DNA of 64,000 bases from Verrucomicrobiia bacterium (GCA_028687435.1 JAQUAF010000015.1:1-64000), one strand, 5' to 3'; numbered from the stretch's first letter, positions 8,273 to 17,799 are shown. Program-made: numbers and translations. The notes: a model not told the origin generated them from the sequence alone.

Positions 8273-9142
8273 TCAAGATCCCGTGGTTCCCGCCGCGCTG
8301 GAGGCGGTGGTGGAATGGCGCTCGCGGTATTTGAGGATGCCATTGACAATGGCGCGGGCGATTTTCCACTGGTATTCGGATGTGGCGATTTTTTTGCCTT
8401 CCCCCGGGTTGGACATGAAACCTCCCTCGATAAGCACGCAGGGCATGGGGCTTTCGCGCAGGATCACGAACCAGGCCAGCTTGGTTTTCCGGTTGACGAT
8501 TCCCGGGATGGCGCTCATTTCGTCCTCGATTTGTTCCGCCAGGGCGCGGTTGGCCCTGCCGGTGCGGTTGACGGTGTTGTAGCAGGAGGGAACCCGGCGC
8601 CCCTCGCTGGAACGGCCTCCCGGGGGAGGAAGGATGTAGATTTCAAAACCCTCGGGATGCTTGTATTTGGCCTTGATGTTGGATGCCCGTTGTTTGGCGC
8701 AACTGCGGTTGAAATGGATGCTGACGAGAATCCAGTCGCGGTAGCGGGAATCCTGGATGCGGGCGATGCGTTCGTCGAGGGTCATGAACCGGTCGCCCGG
8801 GCGGGTGGTGGCGGTGGGGATGCCCTGTTGTTCGAGGAGCGCGCCCACCTTGCGGGTGACCTCCAGGTTGGCGGTTTTCTCCATGTAGCCGGAGGCCGTG
8901 ATGGCGCCGTAGCACTCCTCCTTCAGCCCGCGTTGCTCGGTTTTGCTGATGGAGGCGAATTTGGTTCCCGACCGCGCCGCCGCTTCCTCGGGCTGGCCGC
9001 CGTGCCCCGGATCGATGAGAACGCCGAGCATGGGGGGGATGTAACCGAGTTCCCCGTCGCGCGAAGTGGAGACGCAGCCGGCGCCAAAAATGCAGATGGC
9101 AGCCAAAGTGAAAAGGATGGAGCGGGGAAAAAGGTGGCGCAT
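8273..9142 (-). CDS. N-acetylmuramoyl-L-alanine amidase (Amidase_3), exported
   Basis: A 289-residue exported amidase that cleaves the bond between N-acetylmuramic acid and the stem peptide. The N-terminal hydrophobic signal runs to a cysteine at residue 23 (FGAGC). This is an imperfect lipobox because the -3 position is Gly, so lipidation is probable rather than certain. Zinc and catalytic motifs are in order: DPGHGG, the Glu of TANLEVTRKV, SIHFN, and the late catalytic IEGGFMSNPGE. An insert with many polar residues lies between the third and fourth motifs. It converges with the MurU-like gene, and both could act in cell-wall turnover. Confidence 0.88.
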   Translation of the reverse strand: MRHLFPRSILFTLAAICIFGAGCVSTSRDGELGYIPPMLGVLIDPGHGGQPEEAAARSGTKFASISKTEQRGLKEECYGAITASGYMEKTANLEVTRKVGALLEQQGIPTATTRPGDRFMTLDERIARIQDSRYRDWILVSIHFNRSCAKQRASNIKAKYKHPEGFEIYILPPPGGRSSEGRRVPSCYNTVNRTGRANRALAEQIEDEMSAIPGIVNRKTKLAWFVILRESPMPCVLIEGGFMSNPGEGKKIATSEYQWKIARAIVNGILKYRERHSTTASSAAGTTGS

Positions 9143-9251
9143 GGCGGGGGGTTATTGCAGAAACCGAAGTCCGGGGCAACTCGGAAAAGAGGGAAAGAAC
9201 AACATGCGGATGCCATTGCATGATGGGGAAAGCGTGCTATAATGGCGGTTT

Positions 9252-10643
9252 ATGGCATTCGATATCAAAAGTTTGATTCAGGCCCGTTTGGGGGAGAACT
9301 ACGATCTGCACGACCGGCATATCAATCGCGCGTTGGTCAAGGTGCTGCGAACCATCGGATTCGACAAGGTTTATGCGCGGGCGGAGGGCGCCTATCTCTA
9401 CGATCGCGAGGGCAAAGACTATCTCGATGGATTGGGCGGCTACGGCGCCGTGAACATCGGGCGCAATCATCCGGTGGTGAAAAAGGCCATTGCGGATTTG
9501 CTGGCCATGGACATGCCGAACATGGTGCAGATGGATTGTTCGATCCTGAGCGGCCTGCTGGCCGAGGCGCTGCTCAAACGGTTTCCCCCGCATTTGAACG
9601 CGGTGTTCTTTTGCAATTCCGGCACCGAGGCGGTTGAAGGCGCCATCAAATTCGCCCGTTGCGCCACCGGACGGAACAAACTCCTCTTCTTTGACCGGGC
9701 CTTTCATGGTTTGACCACCGGCGCACTGGCCATGAACGGGACCGGGATGTTTCTCGAGGGGTTTGGGGAGTTGCTTCCCTCCAAGGCCATTCCCATGGAC
9801 GATCTGGCGGTTTTGGAAAAGGAACTGGCGACCAGGGAGTATGCGGCGTTTTTTGTCGAGCCGGTGCAGGGAAAGACCGTGAAATATCCGGCTGACGATT
9901 CCTATTACCAACAGGCTCAGGCGCTTTGCCGGAAATACGGGACGTTGCTGGTGACGGATGAAATCCAGGTTGGCATGGGACGCACGGGCAAATTCAGCTC
10001 GTTTGAGCATTGGAATTTGGAGCCGGACATTGTTCCGATAGCCAAAAGTTTGAGCGGCGGGCTGGTGCCCTGCGGCGCCATCCTGACCAGGCGCGAGATT
10101 TACGACAAGACCTTCAGCCGCATGGATCGTTGCGTGGTGCACTCCACAACGTTCGGACGCAACAATCTGGCCATGGCGGCCGCGCTGGCCACCCTTCAGG
10201 TGATGGATGACGAGAAAGTGGTGGAAAATTCCGCGCGGATGGGCAATGCCCTGATCGACGGTTTGAAGGGATTGGCGGCCAAGCACGAGTTTATCAAGGA
10301 AGTGCGGGGCAAGGGCTTGATCGTGGCGATCGAGTTTCAAGAGCCGAAATCGCTCCGGCTGAGAGCGGCCTGGAAGATGATCCAGGCGGCTGAAAAGGGG
10401 TTGTTCGCCCAAGCGGTGGTCATCCAGTTGTTGAAGGATCACCGCGTCCTGACCCAGGTTTCGGCGAGGCATCTGGAAGTGATCAAGATCACGCCCGTGC
10501 TGACGATCGGGCAGAAAGAGGTGGACCGCATCGTGAATGCCGTGGATGCGAGCCTGGCGGAATGCTACAAGTTTCCGGGCCCCCTGTGGGAAATGGGCGC
10601 CAATCTGGTGAAGGCGTCCCTGTCTGTGAAAAAATCGACCTGA
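9252..10643 (+). CDS. Class III PLP aminotransferase
   Basis: A 463-residue fold-type I aminotransferase of class III (acetylornithine/4-aminobutyrate/diaminobutyrate group). Visible motifs are NSGTEAVEGAIKFAR for the cofactor phosphate, AFHGLTTGAL, TDEIQVGMGRTG with the PLP-binding Asp, and AKSLSGG with the Schiff-base lysine. The C-terminus has a 20-30 residue tail beyond the usual end. It starts the plus-strand arm of a sugar/aminosugar locus (AraC, DegT, ceramidase-like, MFS), so a sugar-derived amine is a plausible substrate. The substrate itself cannot be read from sequence. A second class III enzyme lies at 22126-23502. Confidence 0.85.
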   Translation: MAFDIKSLIQARLGENYDLHDRHINRALVKVLRTIGFDKVYARAEGAYLYDREGKDYLDGLGGYGAVNIGRNHPVVKKAIADLLAMDMPNMVQMDCSILSGLLAEALLKRFPPHLNAVFFCNSGTEAVEGAIKFARCATGRNKLLFFDRAFHGLTTGALAMNGTGMFLEGFGELLPSKAIPMDDLAVLEKELATREYAAFFVEPVQGKTVKYPADDSYYQQAQALCRKYGTLLVTDEIQVGMGRTGKFSSFEHWNLEPDIVPIAKSLSGGLVPCGAILTRREIYDKTFSRMDRCVVHSTTFGRNNLAMAAALATLQVMDDEKVVENSARMGNALIDGLKGLAAKHEFIKEVRGKGLIVAIEFQEPKSLRLRAAWKMIQAAEKGLFAQAVVIQLLKDHRVLTQVSARHLEVIKITPVLTIGQKEVDRIVNAVDASLAECYKFPGPLWEMGANLVKASLSVKKST

Positions 10644-10718
10644 TGCATGTCCCGTGGGATGGATTCCTTTGATGTGGAACTTTGAAGATTTTTTTTGGCT
10701 GCAGGTTCATTGATCCGG

Positions 10719-11597
10719 ATGATCATTCCCATGCGCAAACGGAGGCATTCATCCAAGCCCGTCAATGAGAAGTTCCCGTGGCCCTGTCCGCAATTGCCGG
10801 TCATCTTGCGGTGGGATTCAACGAACCGGATTGGTTCCTGCAGTTTGCATTATCATCCGGGCGTGTTTGAACTTTATTTTGTCCGCAAGGGCGCCTGCCG
10901 GTATCTCATCAACCGCCGTTTTTTTTCACCGGCGGGATATACGGCGTTCATTATCAAACCGCCCCGTCCGCACCAGTTCTTCAATGACACCAACCGGTGG
11001 CATCAGCAGGTGGTGATGATGGTGGACAAAACGATGCTGGCCGGGCGTCCCGCGGCGGCGCTCATTGAAAAATTGTCGGAAAAAATCCCCTTGAGCGGCG
11101 AGGAGTTGAACATGATCGAGATGCGTTGCCGCATGATCGAGCGCGAGTTGCATCATCCCGCCGATTCCTCACGGACCATGGCGCGGAACGAATTGGAAAA
11201 CATCCTGCTTCTGCTTCAACGGGCGGACCGGGGAAAGACCGCGGTGGAACCGGCCGATCCCAGGATCATCAAGGTGATCCACCGCATCGAGACGGATTAC
11301 GCCGGGGATTTGAGCATCGGACGGCTGGCGTCCGCCGTGGCGATGTCGCCCGGGCATTTGAGCCATCTTTTCAAGCAGCAGACCCGCATCGGCATCAAGC
11401 AATACATTCTGCAGTGCCGGATTGCCGAGGCCAGGGTCAGTTTGGAGACGGAAGAGGAAGTCAAGCTGAGCGCGCTGGCGCAACGACTCGGCTTTTGCGA
11501 CATGTCGTTGTTTTACCGGTGTTTCCAGCGTTTCACGGGAATGACGCCCGGGGCGTATCGCAGGATTTCACATAAAAATCACAGGATTCGCCAATGA
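10719..11597 (+). CDS. AraC-family transcriptional regulator
   Basis: A regulator of about 292 residues with an N-terminal cupin-like sensor (HYHPGVFELYFVRKG ... PHQFFND, a metal- or sugar-binding barrel pattern) and a C-terminal pair of AraC helix-turn-helix motifs (LSIGRLASAVAMSPGHLSHLFKQQTRIGIKQYI and LSALAQRLGFCDMSLFYRCFQRFTGMTPGAYRR). The frame is open from a TTG at 10695; ATGs at 10719 and 10731 are better starts, none with a strong ribosome-binding site. It probably responds to a sugar and controls the neighbouring aminotransferase, ceramidase-like and transporter genes. The same architecture recurs at 61010. Confidence 0.87.
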   Translation: MIIPMRKRRHSSKPVNEKFPWPCPQLPVILRWDSTNRIGSCSLHYHPGVFELYFVRKGACRYLINRRFFSPAGYTAFIIKPPRPHQFFNDTNRWHQQVVMMVDKTMLAGRPAAALIEKLSEKIPLSGEELNMIEMRCRMIERELHHPADSSRTMARNELENILLLLQRADRGKTAVEPADPRIIKVIHRIETDYAGDLSIGRLASAVAMSPGHLSHLFKQQTRIGIKQYILQCRIAEARVSLETEEEVKLSALAQRLGFCDMSLFYRCFQRFTGMTPGAYRRISHKNHRIRQ

Positions 11598-11748
11598 AAG
11601 AGGCTGGGGAAGGAACGATGTTGAGGTAAAGACAGGTTTCAGGCTGAAGGCTGAAGACTGAAGGAAAGGGAGATGGAAGAGGGGTGTTTTCTGTCAGTTG
11701 ATTCCAACGGCAACCTGTCGTGAACGATCAACATGGAGAACTTCCATC

Positions 11749-12996
11749 ATGCAAAACCAGACGAAATTGGCGGTGAACGGCGGCAAGCCTGTGCGGACAA
11801 AACCCTATCCCAAGTGGCCGGTCTTCGGCGCGAGCGAGCGGAGGCGGTTATTGAAGGTTTTTGACAGCGGCAAATGGTGGTACGGGGAGACGGTGAAGGA
11901 GTTCGAGCAAAAATACGCGGAATTTCACAATGCGCGTTACGGGGTCACCTGCACCAACGGCACGGCGGCGCTGGAGATCGCGCTGCTGGCTTGCGGCATC
12001 GGCGCGGGCGATGAGGTGGTCGTGCCGCCCTATACGTTCATGGCGACCGCCAGCGCGGTGCTCAAGGTGAACGCGGTGCCGGTGTTTGCGGATGTGGAGT
12101 TGGAAACCTGCAACCTGGACCCGAAGGCTGTGGAAGGCAAGATCACGCGCCGCACGAGGGCGATCTTGCCGGTGCATTTCGGCGGGCTTCCGGTGGACAT
12201 GGATGCTTTCAAGGCCCTGGCGAAGAAACACGGGTTGCGGTTGATCGAGGACGCCTGCCATAGCTGGGGCAGCCAGTGGAAAGGCAAGGGGACCGGCGCC
12301 TTGGGGGATTGCGGGGTTTTCAGTTTTCAGATGAGCAAGAACATCACGGCGGGCGAGGGCGGCATCATGCTTTCCGACAACGAGGAGATTGCCGACGCGG
12401 CCCGGAGTTATTCCAATTGCGGACGGGGCAAGGACAAGCCTTTTTACGAGCATTTTGTGCTGGGAAGCAACCTGCGGATGACGGAGTTGCAGGCGGCGAT
12501 TTTGCTGGGGCAGTTGGAGCGCCTGGAGGAGCAGACCTTGAAACGTGAACGGAATGCGGCCGTTTTGGAGAAGGCGTTGGAGGGGCATCCCGGAATCGCG
12601 GTCATCAGGCGCGATTCGCGCGTGACCCGGCGCAGTTATCACATGTTCAGTTTCCGGTTTTTGCCCGAGGCATGGGGCGGCGCCAGCCGCGAACAGTTTT
12701 TAAAGGCGTTGAAGGAGGAAGGTGTTCCGTGCGGCGGCGGATATCCCATTCCCCTTTACAAGAATCCGTTGTTCATGAGGAAGGGAAAGGGACCTTCTTT
12801 CTGCCCCCTGTCCTGTCCTTATTACAAGAATGGAATGGATTACCGGAAGGTTTTCTGTCCCAATGCGGAGACCATATGCGCGAACCAATGCTGGATTCCG
12901 CATGCCACGCTTCTGGCCGGAGAGAAGGACATGAGGGACATTGTCCGGGCCATCGCGAAAATATGGGATCACCGTGAGGAATTGAAACATGGATAA
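11749..12996 (+). CDS. DegT/DnrJ/EryC1/StrS aminotransferase
   Basis: A 415-residue PLP enzyme of the sugar aminotransferase family. The N-terminus LAVNGGKPVRTKPYPKWP is typical of the StrS/inosamine-type branch. VTCTNGTAALEIAL binds the cofactor phosphate, EDACHSWGSQWKGKGTG carries the PLP-contacting Asp, and SFQMSKNITAGEGG supplies the lysine. Family members aminate keto-sugars or keto-cyclitols. An ATG at 11749, preceded by GGAG at 11735-11738, is preferred over the TTG at 11698. A cysteine-containing insert (CPLSCPYYKNG) near residue 360 is noteworthy. The next gene overlaps its end by 8 bases, so the two are cotranscribed. Confidence 0.87.
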   Translation: MQNQTKLAVNGGKPVRTKPYPKWPVFGASERRRLLKVFDSGKWWYGETVKEFEQKYAEFHNARYGVTCTNGTAALEIALLACGIGAGDEVVVPPYTFMATASAVLKVNAVPVFADVELETCNLDPKAVEGKITRRTRAILPVHFGGLPVDMDAFKALAKKHGLRLIEDACHSWGSQWKGKGTGALGDCGVFSFQMSKNITAGEGGIMLSDNEEIADAARSYSNCGRGKDKPFYEHFVLGSNLRMTELQAAILLGQLERLEEQTLKRERNAAVLEKALEGHPGIAVIRRDSRVTRRSYHMFSFRFLPEAWGGASREQFLKALKEEGVPCGGGYPIPLYKNPLFMRKGKGPSFCPLSCPYYKNGMDYRKVFCPNAETICANQCWIPHATLLAGEKDMRDIVRAIAKIWDHREELKHG

Positions 12997-14245
12997 ATTA
13001 CTGGCCGGTTATGGCGAGACCAGGATCACGCCGCCGATGGGGGTGGAACTGGCGGGATACGGGTATTTTTTGCAACGGCGGGCGGAATCGGCGCTGGATG
13101 AGTTGAAGGCGCGGGCGTTATGGCTCGGCAACGGAAAGGAAAGCGTCTTGCTCGTCAGCGCCGACCTGTTGGGTTTTTCGGTGGAGTTTTCGGATGAGAT
13201 GCGGAGGAATCTGTCGAGGGAACTGGGGCTGCCGCCGGAACACATTCTGCTGGCCTGCACCCATACGCATACCGGGCCGGCCTCCCAACCTTTGCGCGGG
13301 TGCGGCGAGATGTCGCCGGATTACATGGCGGCCCTGCCGGGGTTGATTGCCGCCGCCGCGCGAATGGCGCGGGACAAAAGGGTTGGGAGCGCATCCGTTC
13401 GCGTGATGTCCGAGGCGGTCATGCCGGTGGGATACAACCGCCGGCATCGGGATTTTGGGGAGATCGATCCGTTTTTGAATGTGATGATCGTGGAACGGCC
13501 ATCACTGCCCAAGATTTATGTGATGAATTACGCGTGTCATGCAGTGGTGTTGGGCAAACAAACGGCGGTTTCGGCGGACTGGCCGGGGGGCGTGGTTGCG
13601 GCTTTGGAACGGGAGGGTTGCCAGGGAATGGTTTTTCAGGGGTTTTGCGGGGACATCGACCCGGTGTGCCATCTGAATCGATGGGGAGGCGGGACGGCCG
13701 CCACGCTGGCCGCTTACGGAGAGGCGATGTGCCGCCAGGTTTTCCAAGCCGAGCCGTATGCCCGGAATCTGGACCGTTTGGAATTGAGGGCGGTTGAGAG
13801 AAGGATGCGGTTGCCGTTGAAAGTCTTGGATCGCGATCAGATCCAGCGGGAACTGGCGTTGATAAGGGAACGGAAGGGGGCGGGTGAGACGCGGATGGGC
13901 GAGGAATGGAGCCGGGCGGCGCTGGCCAAATGCGATGAGATTGCCGCCTCGCCATGGTTGGACAATGTGCCGGTTCAGATGATTGGCTTGGGAGACGCAA
14001 AGTTCCTTGGTTTGCCAGGCGAGATTTTCAGCGGATACGGAGTCAAACTGCGCCAGCGGCATCCGGGGCTTTTCACGGTGGGTTACGCCAATGGAAACAC
14101 GGGCTATTGGCCGACTGGCAAGGCGTATGAAAAGACGGGCGACTATGCCTGTTATGGCGCGTCGCGGCTTTACAGCCTGTTTTCGTTCGATCCATCGATC
14201 GAGGAAACGGTCATGCGCGTGTGCGACGAATTGCTGGTGTTGTAA
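12989..14245 (+). CDS. Neutral/alkaline ceramidase-like hydrolase (first copy)
   Basis: A 418-residue protein with the N-terminal domain of the neutral/alkaline non-lysosomal ceramidase family (PF04734-like). It has the ITPPMGVELAGYG start, LLVSADLLGF and the zinc-ligand motif CTHTHTGPAS near residue 90, plus a later NYACHAVVLG histidine. True ceramidases are secreted and about 650-750 residues long. This one has no signal peptide and lacks the C-terminal Ig-like domain, so it is likely a cytoplasmic amidase or hydrolase acting on an N-acyl or amido sugar. It overlaps the DegT gene by 8 bases. A paralogue lies at 19440-20756 on the opposite arm. Confidence 0.82.
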   Translation: MDKLLAGYGETRITPPMGVELAGYGYFLQRRAESALDELKARALWLGNGKESVLLVSADLLGFSVEFSDEMRRNLSRELGLPPEHILLACTHTHTGPASQPLRGCGEMSPDYMAALPGLIAAAARMARDKRVGSASVRVMSEAVMPVGYNRRHRDFGEIDPFLNVMIVERPSLPKIYVMNYACHAVVLGKQTAVSADWPGGVVAALEREGCQGMVFQGFCGDIDPVCHLNRWGGGTAATLAAYGEAMCRQVFQAEPYARNLDRLELRAVERRMRLPLKVLDRDQIQRELALIRERKGAGETRMGEEWSRAALAKCDEIAASPWLDNVPVQMIGLGDAKFLGLPGEIFSGYGVKLRQRHPGLFTVGYANGNTGYWPTGKAYEKTGDYACYGASRLYSLFSFDPSIEETVMRVCDELLVL

Positions 14246-14337
14246 TGGGAACTGGATTTCCGCATGCGCGGAAATGACGAAGCGGAGTCCTGCCTTTCGG
14301 TCTTTGATTTTTTTGGGGCAAAGGGTAGGGTGGGTGC

Positions 14338-15687
14338 ATGGAAAAGCCGTCCCGTTCGTTCTGGCAGTTGTGGAGCATGAGTTTTGGTTTTTTGGGGATT
14401 CAATTTGGGTGGGGATTGCAGATGGCGAACATGAGCGCCATCTACGAGTACCTGGGCGCGAAACCGGAGCAGATTCCCATGTTGTGGCTGGCGGCGCCGC
14501 TGACGGGTTTGCTGGTGCAGCCGGTGATCGGTTATTTGAGCGACCGCACCTGGTGCTGGCTGGGGAGGAGGCGTCCTTATTTTGTGACAGGAACAATCAT
14601 GGCCTGTCTGAGCCTGGTGTTGATGCCGTTCAGTCATGCCTTGTGGATGGCAGCCATGCTTTTGTGGGTGCTGGATTTTTCGGTGAACGTGAGCATGGAG
14701 CCTTTCCGGGCCTTTGTGGCGGACTTGCTGCCGGAATCCCAGCGGGGGCAGGGGTTTGCCATGCAGAGCTTGTTGATCGGCCTGGGCGCGATCCTGGCCT
14801 CGGCCCTGCCGTGGCTGCTGACCCATGTGTTTGGCGTTTCCTCCGGCCACTCGGAAGGTTCGATTCCGCTGACGGTGCGTTACGCCTTTCATATTGGCGC
14901 GGCGGTTTATTTTGCGGCGGTGATGTGGACCGTGGCCACGACGAAGGAATATCCCCCGGAAGACATGGAGGCCTTCCGCCGGATGAAGGCGGAGAGGCGC
15001 GGATTGGGCGCTGGCGCCCGCGAGTTGTTCGAGGATTTCCGCCGCATGCCATCGGTCATGCGTCAACTGGCTGGGGTGCAGTTTTTCACATGGCTGGGGT
15101 TGTTTTGCATGTGGCTTTATTTTTCCGTGACGGTGGCGCGCAACGTGTTCGGGGCGGTGGATGAAAAATCCGCGCTGTTCACCGAGGGTGTGGAATGGGG
15201 CGGGTTGTGTTTTGCCATGTACAACGCGGTGACCTTCCTGTTTTCATTTGTCCTGATCGCCCTGGCCAGGCGCCACAGCCCGCGTTTGATTCATTTTGCC
15301 TGCCTGCTTTGCGGCGGCTTGAGCCTTGTCTCGGTGATGTTCATCACGAACAAGTACCTGTTGTTTTTGCCCATGATGGGGGTGGGCATCGCGTGGGCCA
15401 GCGTGGTGTCGATGCCTTACGCCATGCTTTCGAACTGTCTGCCGTCCGAGAAATACGGCGTTTACATGGGCATCTTCAATTTCTTCATCGTCATTCCCGA
15501 AATCCTGGCCTCTCTCGGATTGGGCTTGGTCATGATCCATGTTTTTCACGGCAACCGCATGGCGGCTGTGGTTACCGGAGGCGTATACATGCTGATCGCG
15601 GCGGTGTTGGTGTTGAGGGTGAGGACGGGAGGGGCTAAGGGCGGCTTGGCGCCTTCCACACAAGCTGTCCGCCAATCCATGTCATGA
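14338..15687 (+). CDS. MFS sugar transporter (SLC45/GPH-like)
   Basis: A 449-residue carrier with about 12 hydrophobic helices. The N-terminal SFGFLGIQFGWGLQMANMSAIYEYLGA, PVIGYLSDRTWCWLGRRRPY and the DFSVNVSMEPFRAFVADLLPE segment are characteristic of sucrose/maltose:H+ symporters related to SLC45. It probably imports the substrate of the surrounding aminosugar locus. Its last 53 bases overlap the end of the convergent nagA gene, so both transcripts run into each other and may form antisense RNA. Confidence 0.85.
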   Translation: MEKPSRSFWQLWSMSFGFLGIQFGWGLQMANMSAIYEYLGAKPEQIPMLWLAAPLTGLLVQPVIGYLSDRTWCWLGRRRPYFVTGTIMACLSLVLMPFSHALWMAAMLLWVLDFSVNVSMEPFRAFVADLLPESQRGQGFAMQSLLIGLGAILASALPWLLTHVFGVSSGHSEGSIPLTVRYAFHIGAAVYFAAVMWTVATTKEYPPEDMEAFRRMKAERRGLGAGARELFEDFRRMPSVMRQLAGVQFFTWLGLFCMWLYFSVTVARNVFGAVDEKSALFTEGVEWGGLCFAMYNAVTFLFSFVLIALARRHSPRLIHFACLLCGGLSLVSVMFITNKYLLFLPMMGVGIAWASVVSMPYAMLSNCLPSEKYGVYMGIFNFFIVIPEILASLGLGLVMIHVFHGNRMAAVVTGGVYMLIAAVLVLRVRTGGAKGGLAPSTQAVRQSMS

Positions 15688-16825
15688 CCGCTTGAAAATC
15701 GTCGTCCCACAGCACGGCATCTGCGGGCGCATTCCGCTCCAACCGTCCGAAACCTTTCAACCCTGCCACCCGCGCCGGGTTGCTGGTTCCCATGGCCCAA
15801 ACCTGTTCCGGCGGCAAATTCAGCCATTGCGACAAATTTTTGATTCCAAGATTCATGGTCAATGCGCTGCCCGCCAATCCGCCATGGCAAGGATGTTTTG
15901 GATCGTGGATGCGCGCGCCGTTTCCATGTTCCACCTTCACGGGAAACCCCCAGGGTGTGTCATGAATCCCCGAAGGCAATCCCGCGCCGATGTTGCTGTC
16001 CGTGATCAAAATGACGTTCTGAAACCCCTTGGCTTTCAGGGCCATTCTCACCACCACCGGGTGGACATGCACGCCATCCGCAATAAAATCCACGGAAACC
16101 CGTTCGTCGGCAAGAACCGCCTCCACCGCTCCCGCGGTGTGAACTCCCGGATCGAATTCCGGAAGGGCGGGAAAAACGTCGTAAAAATGCGTGGCATGAC
16201 GCGCTCCGGCGGCGATGGCCTTTTCCGTCTGTTCCACTGTCGCGCGGGTATGGGTGATGAAGGGCGCAATGCCGTTTTCAACCAGGCATTCGATCACCGG
16301 CAGAATGCCCGGCGTGTCGGGACTGACCGACATGATTTTCAATCGCCCGCCGCAAGCCGCAATGATTTCCCTCAACAATCCAACATCGCCATGAATCGTC
16401 TGGCACCCCGCACCCGTCATAGCCATGAAAGGCCCCTCAAGATGCAATCCCGGCATCCGGGCGTCCTTTTCATCACAGGCCGTCCCGGCCAGCCGGGCTA
16501 ATTTCTCCATGAACCCGGACTCCACATGAGGCGCCAGCGTGGGAAAGAATCCTGTGACTCCAAACGCCGGGAGGTTTCTGGCGCCATCCTTGACTGCCTC
16601 GGGACCATGGTCATACAAGGATGACTTGATACCGTGGGTGTGGAGATCAATCAGCCCTGGAGTAAGGAGCAGCCCTTGTCCATCGACACGCTCGGTTTGT
16701 TCCGGAATGTTTTTTGTTTCCGGATTGACCGCCTCAATGACGCCTTCCGAGAACAGGATGCCGCCCCGCTCGATTTTTTCGCCCGGGAACACCAGGCAAA
16801 CATTCTCAATCAATGTCCGGTTCAT
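15635..16825 (-). CDS. nagA: N-acetylglucosamine-6-phosphate deacetylase
   Basis: A 396-residue amidohydrolase. Motifs in order are LIDLHTHGI (metal HxH), HLEGPFMAM (metal Glu), THTRAT...GARHATHFYDVFPA, DFIADGVHVHP and ITDSNIGAG with the catalytic Asp, then CHGGLAGSALTMNLGIKNL. It removes the acetyl group from N-acetylglucosamine 6-phosphate or a related amido-sugar phosphate in the cytoplasm. An ATG at 16825 is chosen; the frame remains open to a TTG at 16858 that overlaps the stop of the NagB-like gene, and coupling through that TTG is possible. It is the last gene of a minus-strand operon and converges on the MFS carrier. Confidence 0.87.
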   Translation of the reverse strand: MNRTLIENVCLVFPGEKIERGGILFSEGVIEAVNPETKNIPEQTERVDGQGLLLTPGLIDLHTHGIKSSLYDHGPEAVKDGARNLPAFGVTGFFPTLAPHVESGFMEKLARLAGTACDEKDARMPGLHLEGPFMAMTGAGCQTIHGDVGLLREIIAACGGRLKIMSVSPDTPGILPVIECLVENGIAPFITHTRATVEQTEKAIAAGARHATHFYDVFPALPEFDPGVHTAGAVEAVLADERVSVDFIADGVHVHPVVVRMALKAKGFQNVILITDSNIGAGLPSGIHDTPWGFPVKVEHGNGARIHDPKHPCHGGLAGSALTMNLGIKNLSQWLNLPPEQVWAMGTSNPARVAGLKGFGRLERNAPADAVLWDDDFQAVMTWIGGQLVWKAPSRP

Positions 16826-16854
16826 GTTTTTTGCGACCGTTCCATGTTTCGCCT

Positions 16855-17799
16855 TCAATATCCCACGGTTTCAAAGCAACCGAATTCCCGGGCAATCGCC
16901 TCGCTCACATAAACCGTGGTGGGCAACAGTTGCAAAATGGAGGAAGGCACCTTGGGGGTTACCGGCCCGTGCAAAACAAGCCTCGACGTCATCCGCTGCC
17001 ACGAGGAAAAAGTGCCCATGGTTGTAAGTCCGTGCACCTCAAGCCGGTTCCGGGCGCGCACCACATCGGCCGGTCCAATCGTGGCGGCCTTGGGAGGCAC
17101 ATTGGCGATGTCGCCGCTCTGTCCAAATACGCCGTGCAATGAGTTCTGGGCGATGGTCAGGGGATGCAGGGTCACCACCCGCGCGTCCATTTTCATGAAT
17201 TCCCTGACCGACCGGCAGGCAAACTCCGGCGTATCAGGGTCGATAAAGGCGATATGTCCCGCCCAACCGGGACCGCTGTAACAAATATCCGCGCCTCCGT
17301 TGCTGCACTCGGTGATGAGATTGCTGTAGTGTTTGATGTTTTTTGTCGTGGGCGCCACGCAGTTTTTCCTCGGCATGCGCAGGGAAGGATCGATTTTTCC
17401 GTAAAAATATTTGATGAAGCTGTGGTTGAAGCCCGCCGGATAACTTTCGGGCGCAATGTTTCCATTCTGATCCGCCCATTCATCCATGTTAAAAGTGTAA
17501 ACATTCCGGCAGTTGATCTTGAACCGGTTGATCAGTTCGGCCGCCGCGGCATAGATGGCCGGGCAGGGATTGGGGGTGATCATCACCAATTTTTTGTCAA
17601 GATCATCCGACTCCTTGATGCGGACAATCATGTCGCCGATCCAGATGGCGCCCACATCCTCAACCACCTTGATTTTAAAATCGGGATTGCGGTGTTTTTC
17701 AATGCCGGCCCGTTTCAGTTTCCGGCATTTTTCAAGGGCTGCCGGATCTTTGAATGGCACCCATGGCGCAGGTTTGAACACGAATGGTTTTTTACTCAT
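16855..17799 (-). CDS. NagB-like (glucosamine-6-phosphate deaminase family) protein with altered active site
   Basis: A 314-residue member of the glucosamine-6-phosphate isomerase/6-phosphogluconolactonase superfamily. It keeps the NMDEW motif (residues 104-108, cf. NMDEY in NagB) and GHIAF (181-185). The usual Asp before GH is Ala180 (GWAGHIAF instead of DGHIAF), and the position of the catalytic Glu is Asp187. It is also longer than NagB (about 266) because of an N-terminal extension. It may act on a different sugar phosphate or have lost deamination. The ATG at 17799 is preceded by AGAGGA; an upstream TTG at 17844 is less likely. It lies in an operon between an FGGY kinase and nagA. Confidence 0.75.
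   Translation of the reverse strand: MSKKPFVFKPAPWVPFKDPAALEKCRKLKRAGIEKHRNPDFKIKVVEDVGAIWIGDMIVRIKESDDLDKKLVMITPNPCPAIYAAAAELINRFKINCRNVYTFNMDEWADQNGNIAPESYPAGFNHSFIKYFYGKIDPSLRMPRKNCVAPTTKNIKHYSNLITECSNGGADICYSGPGWAGHIAFIDPDTPEFACRSVREFMKMDARVVTLHPLTIAQNSLHGVFGQSGDIANVPPKAATIGPADVVRARNRLEVHGLTTMGTFSSWQRMTSRLVLHGPVTPKVPSSILQLLPTTVYVSEAIAREFGCFETVGY

Noticed and set aside
8315-9223. A 302-residue frame opposite the amidase
   Set aside because: Glycine/alanine-rich with no motifs, mirrors the amidase codons; the amidase has all catalytic residues.
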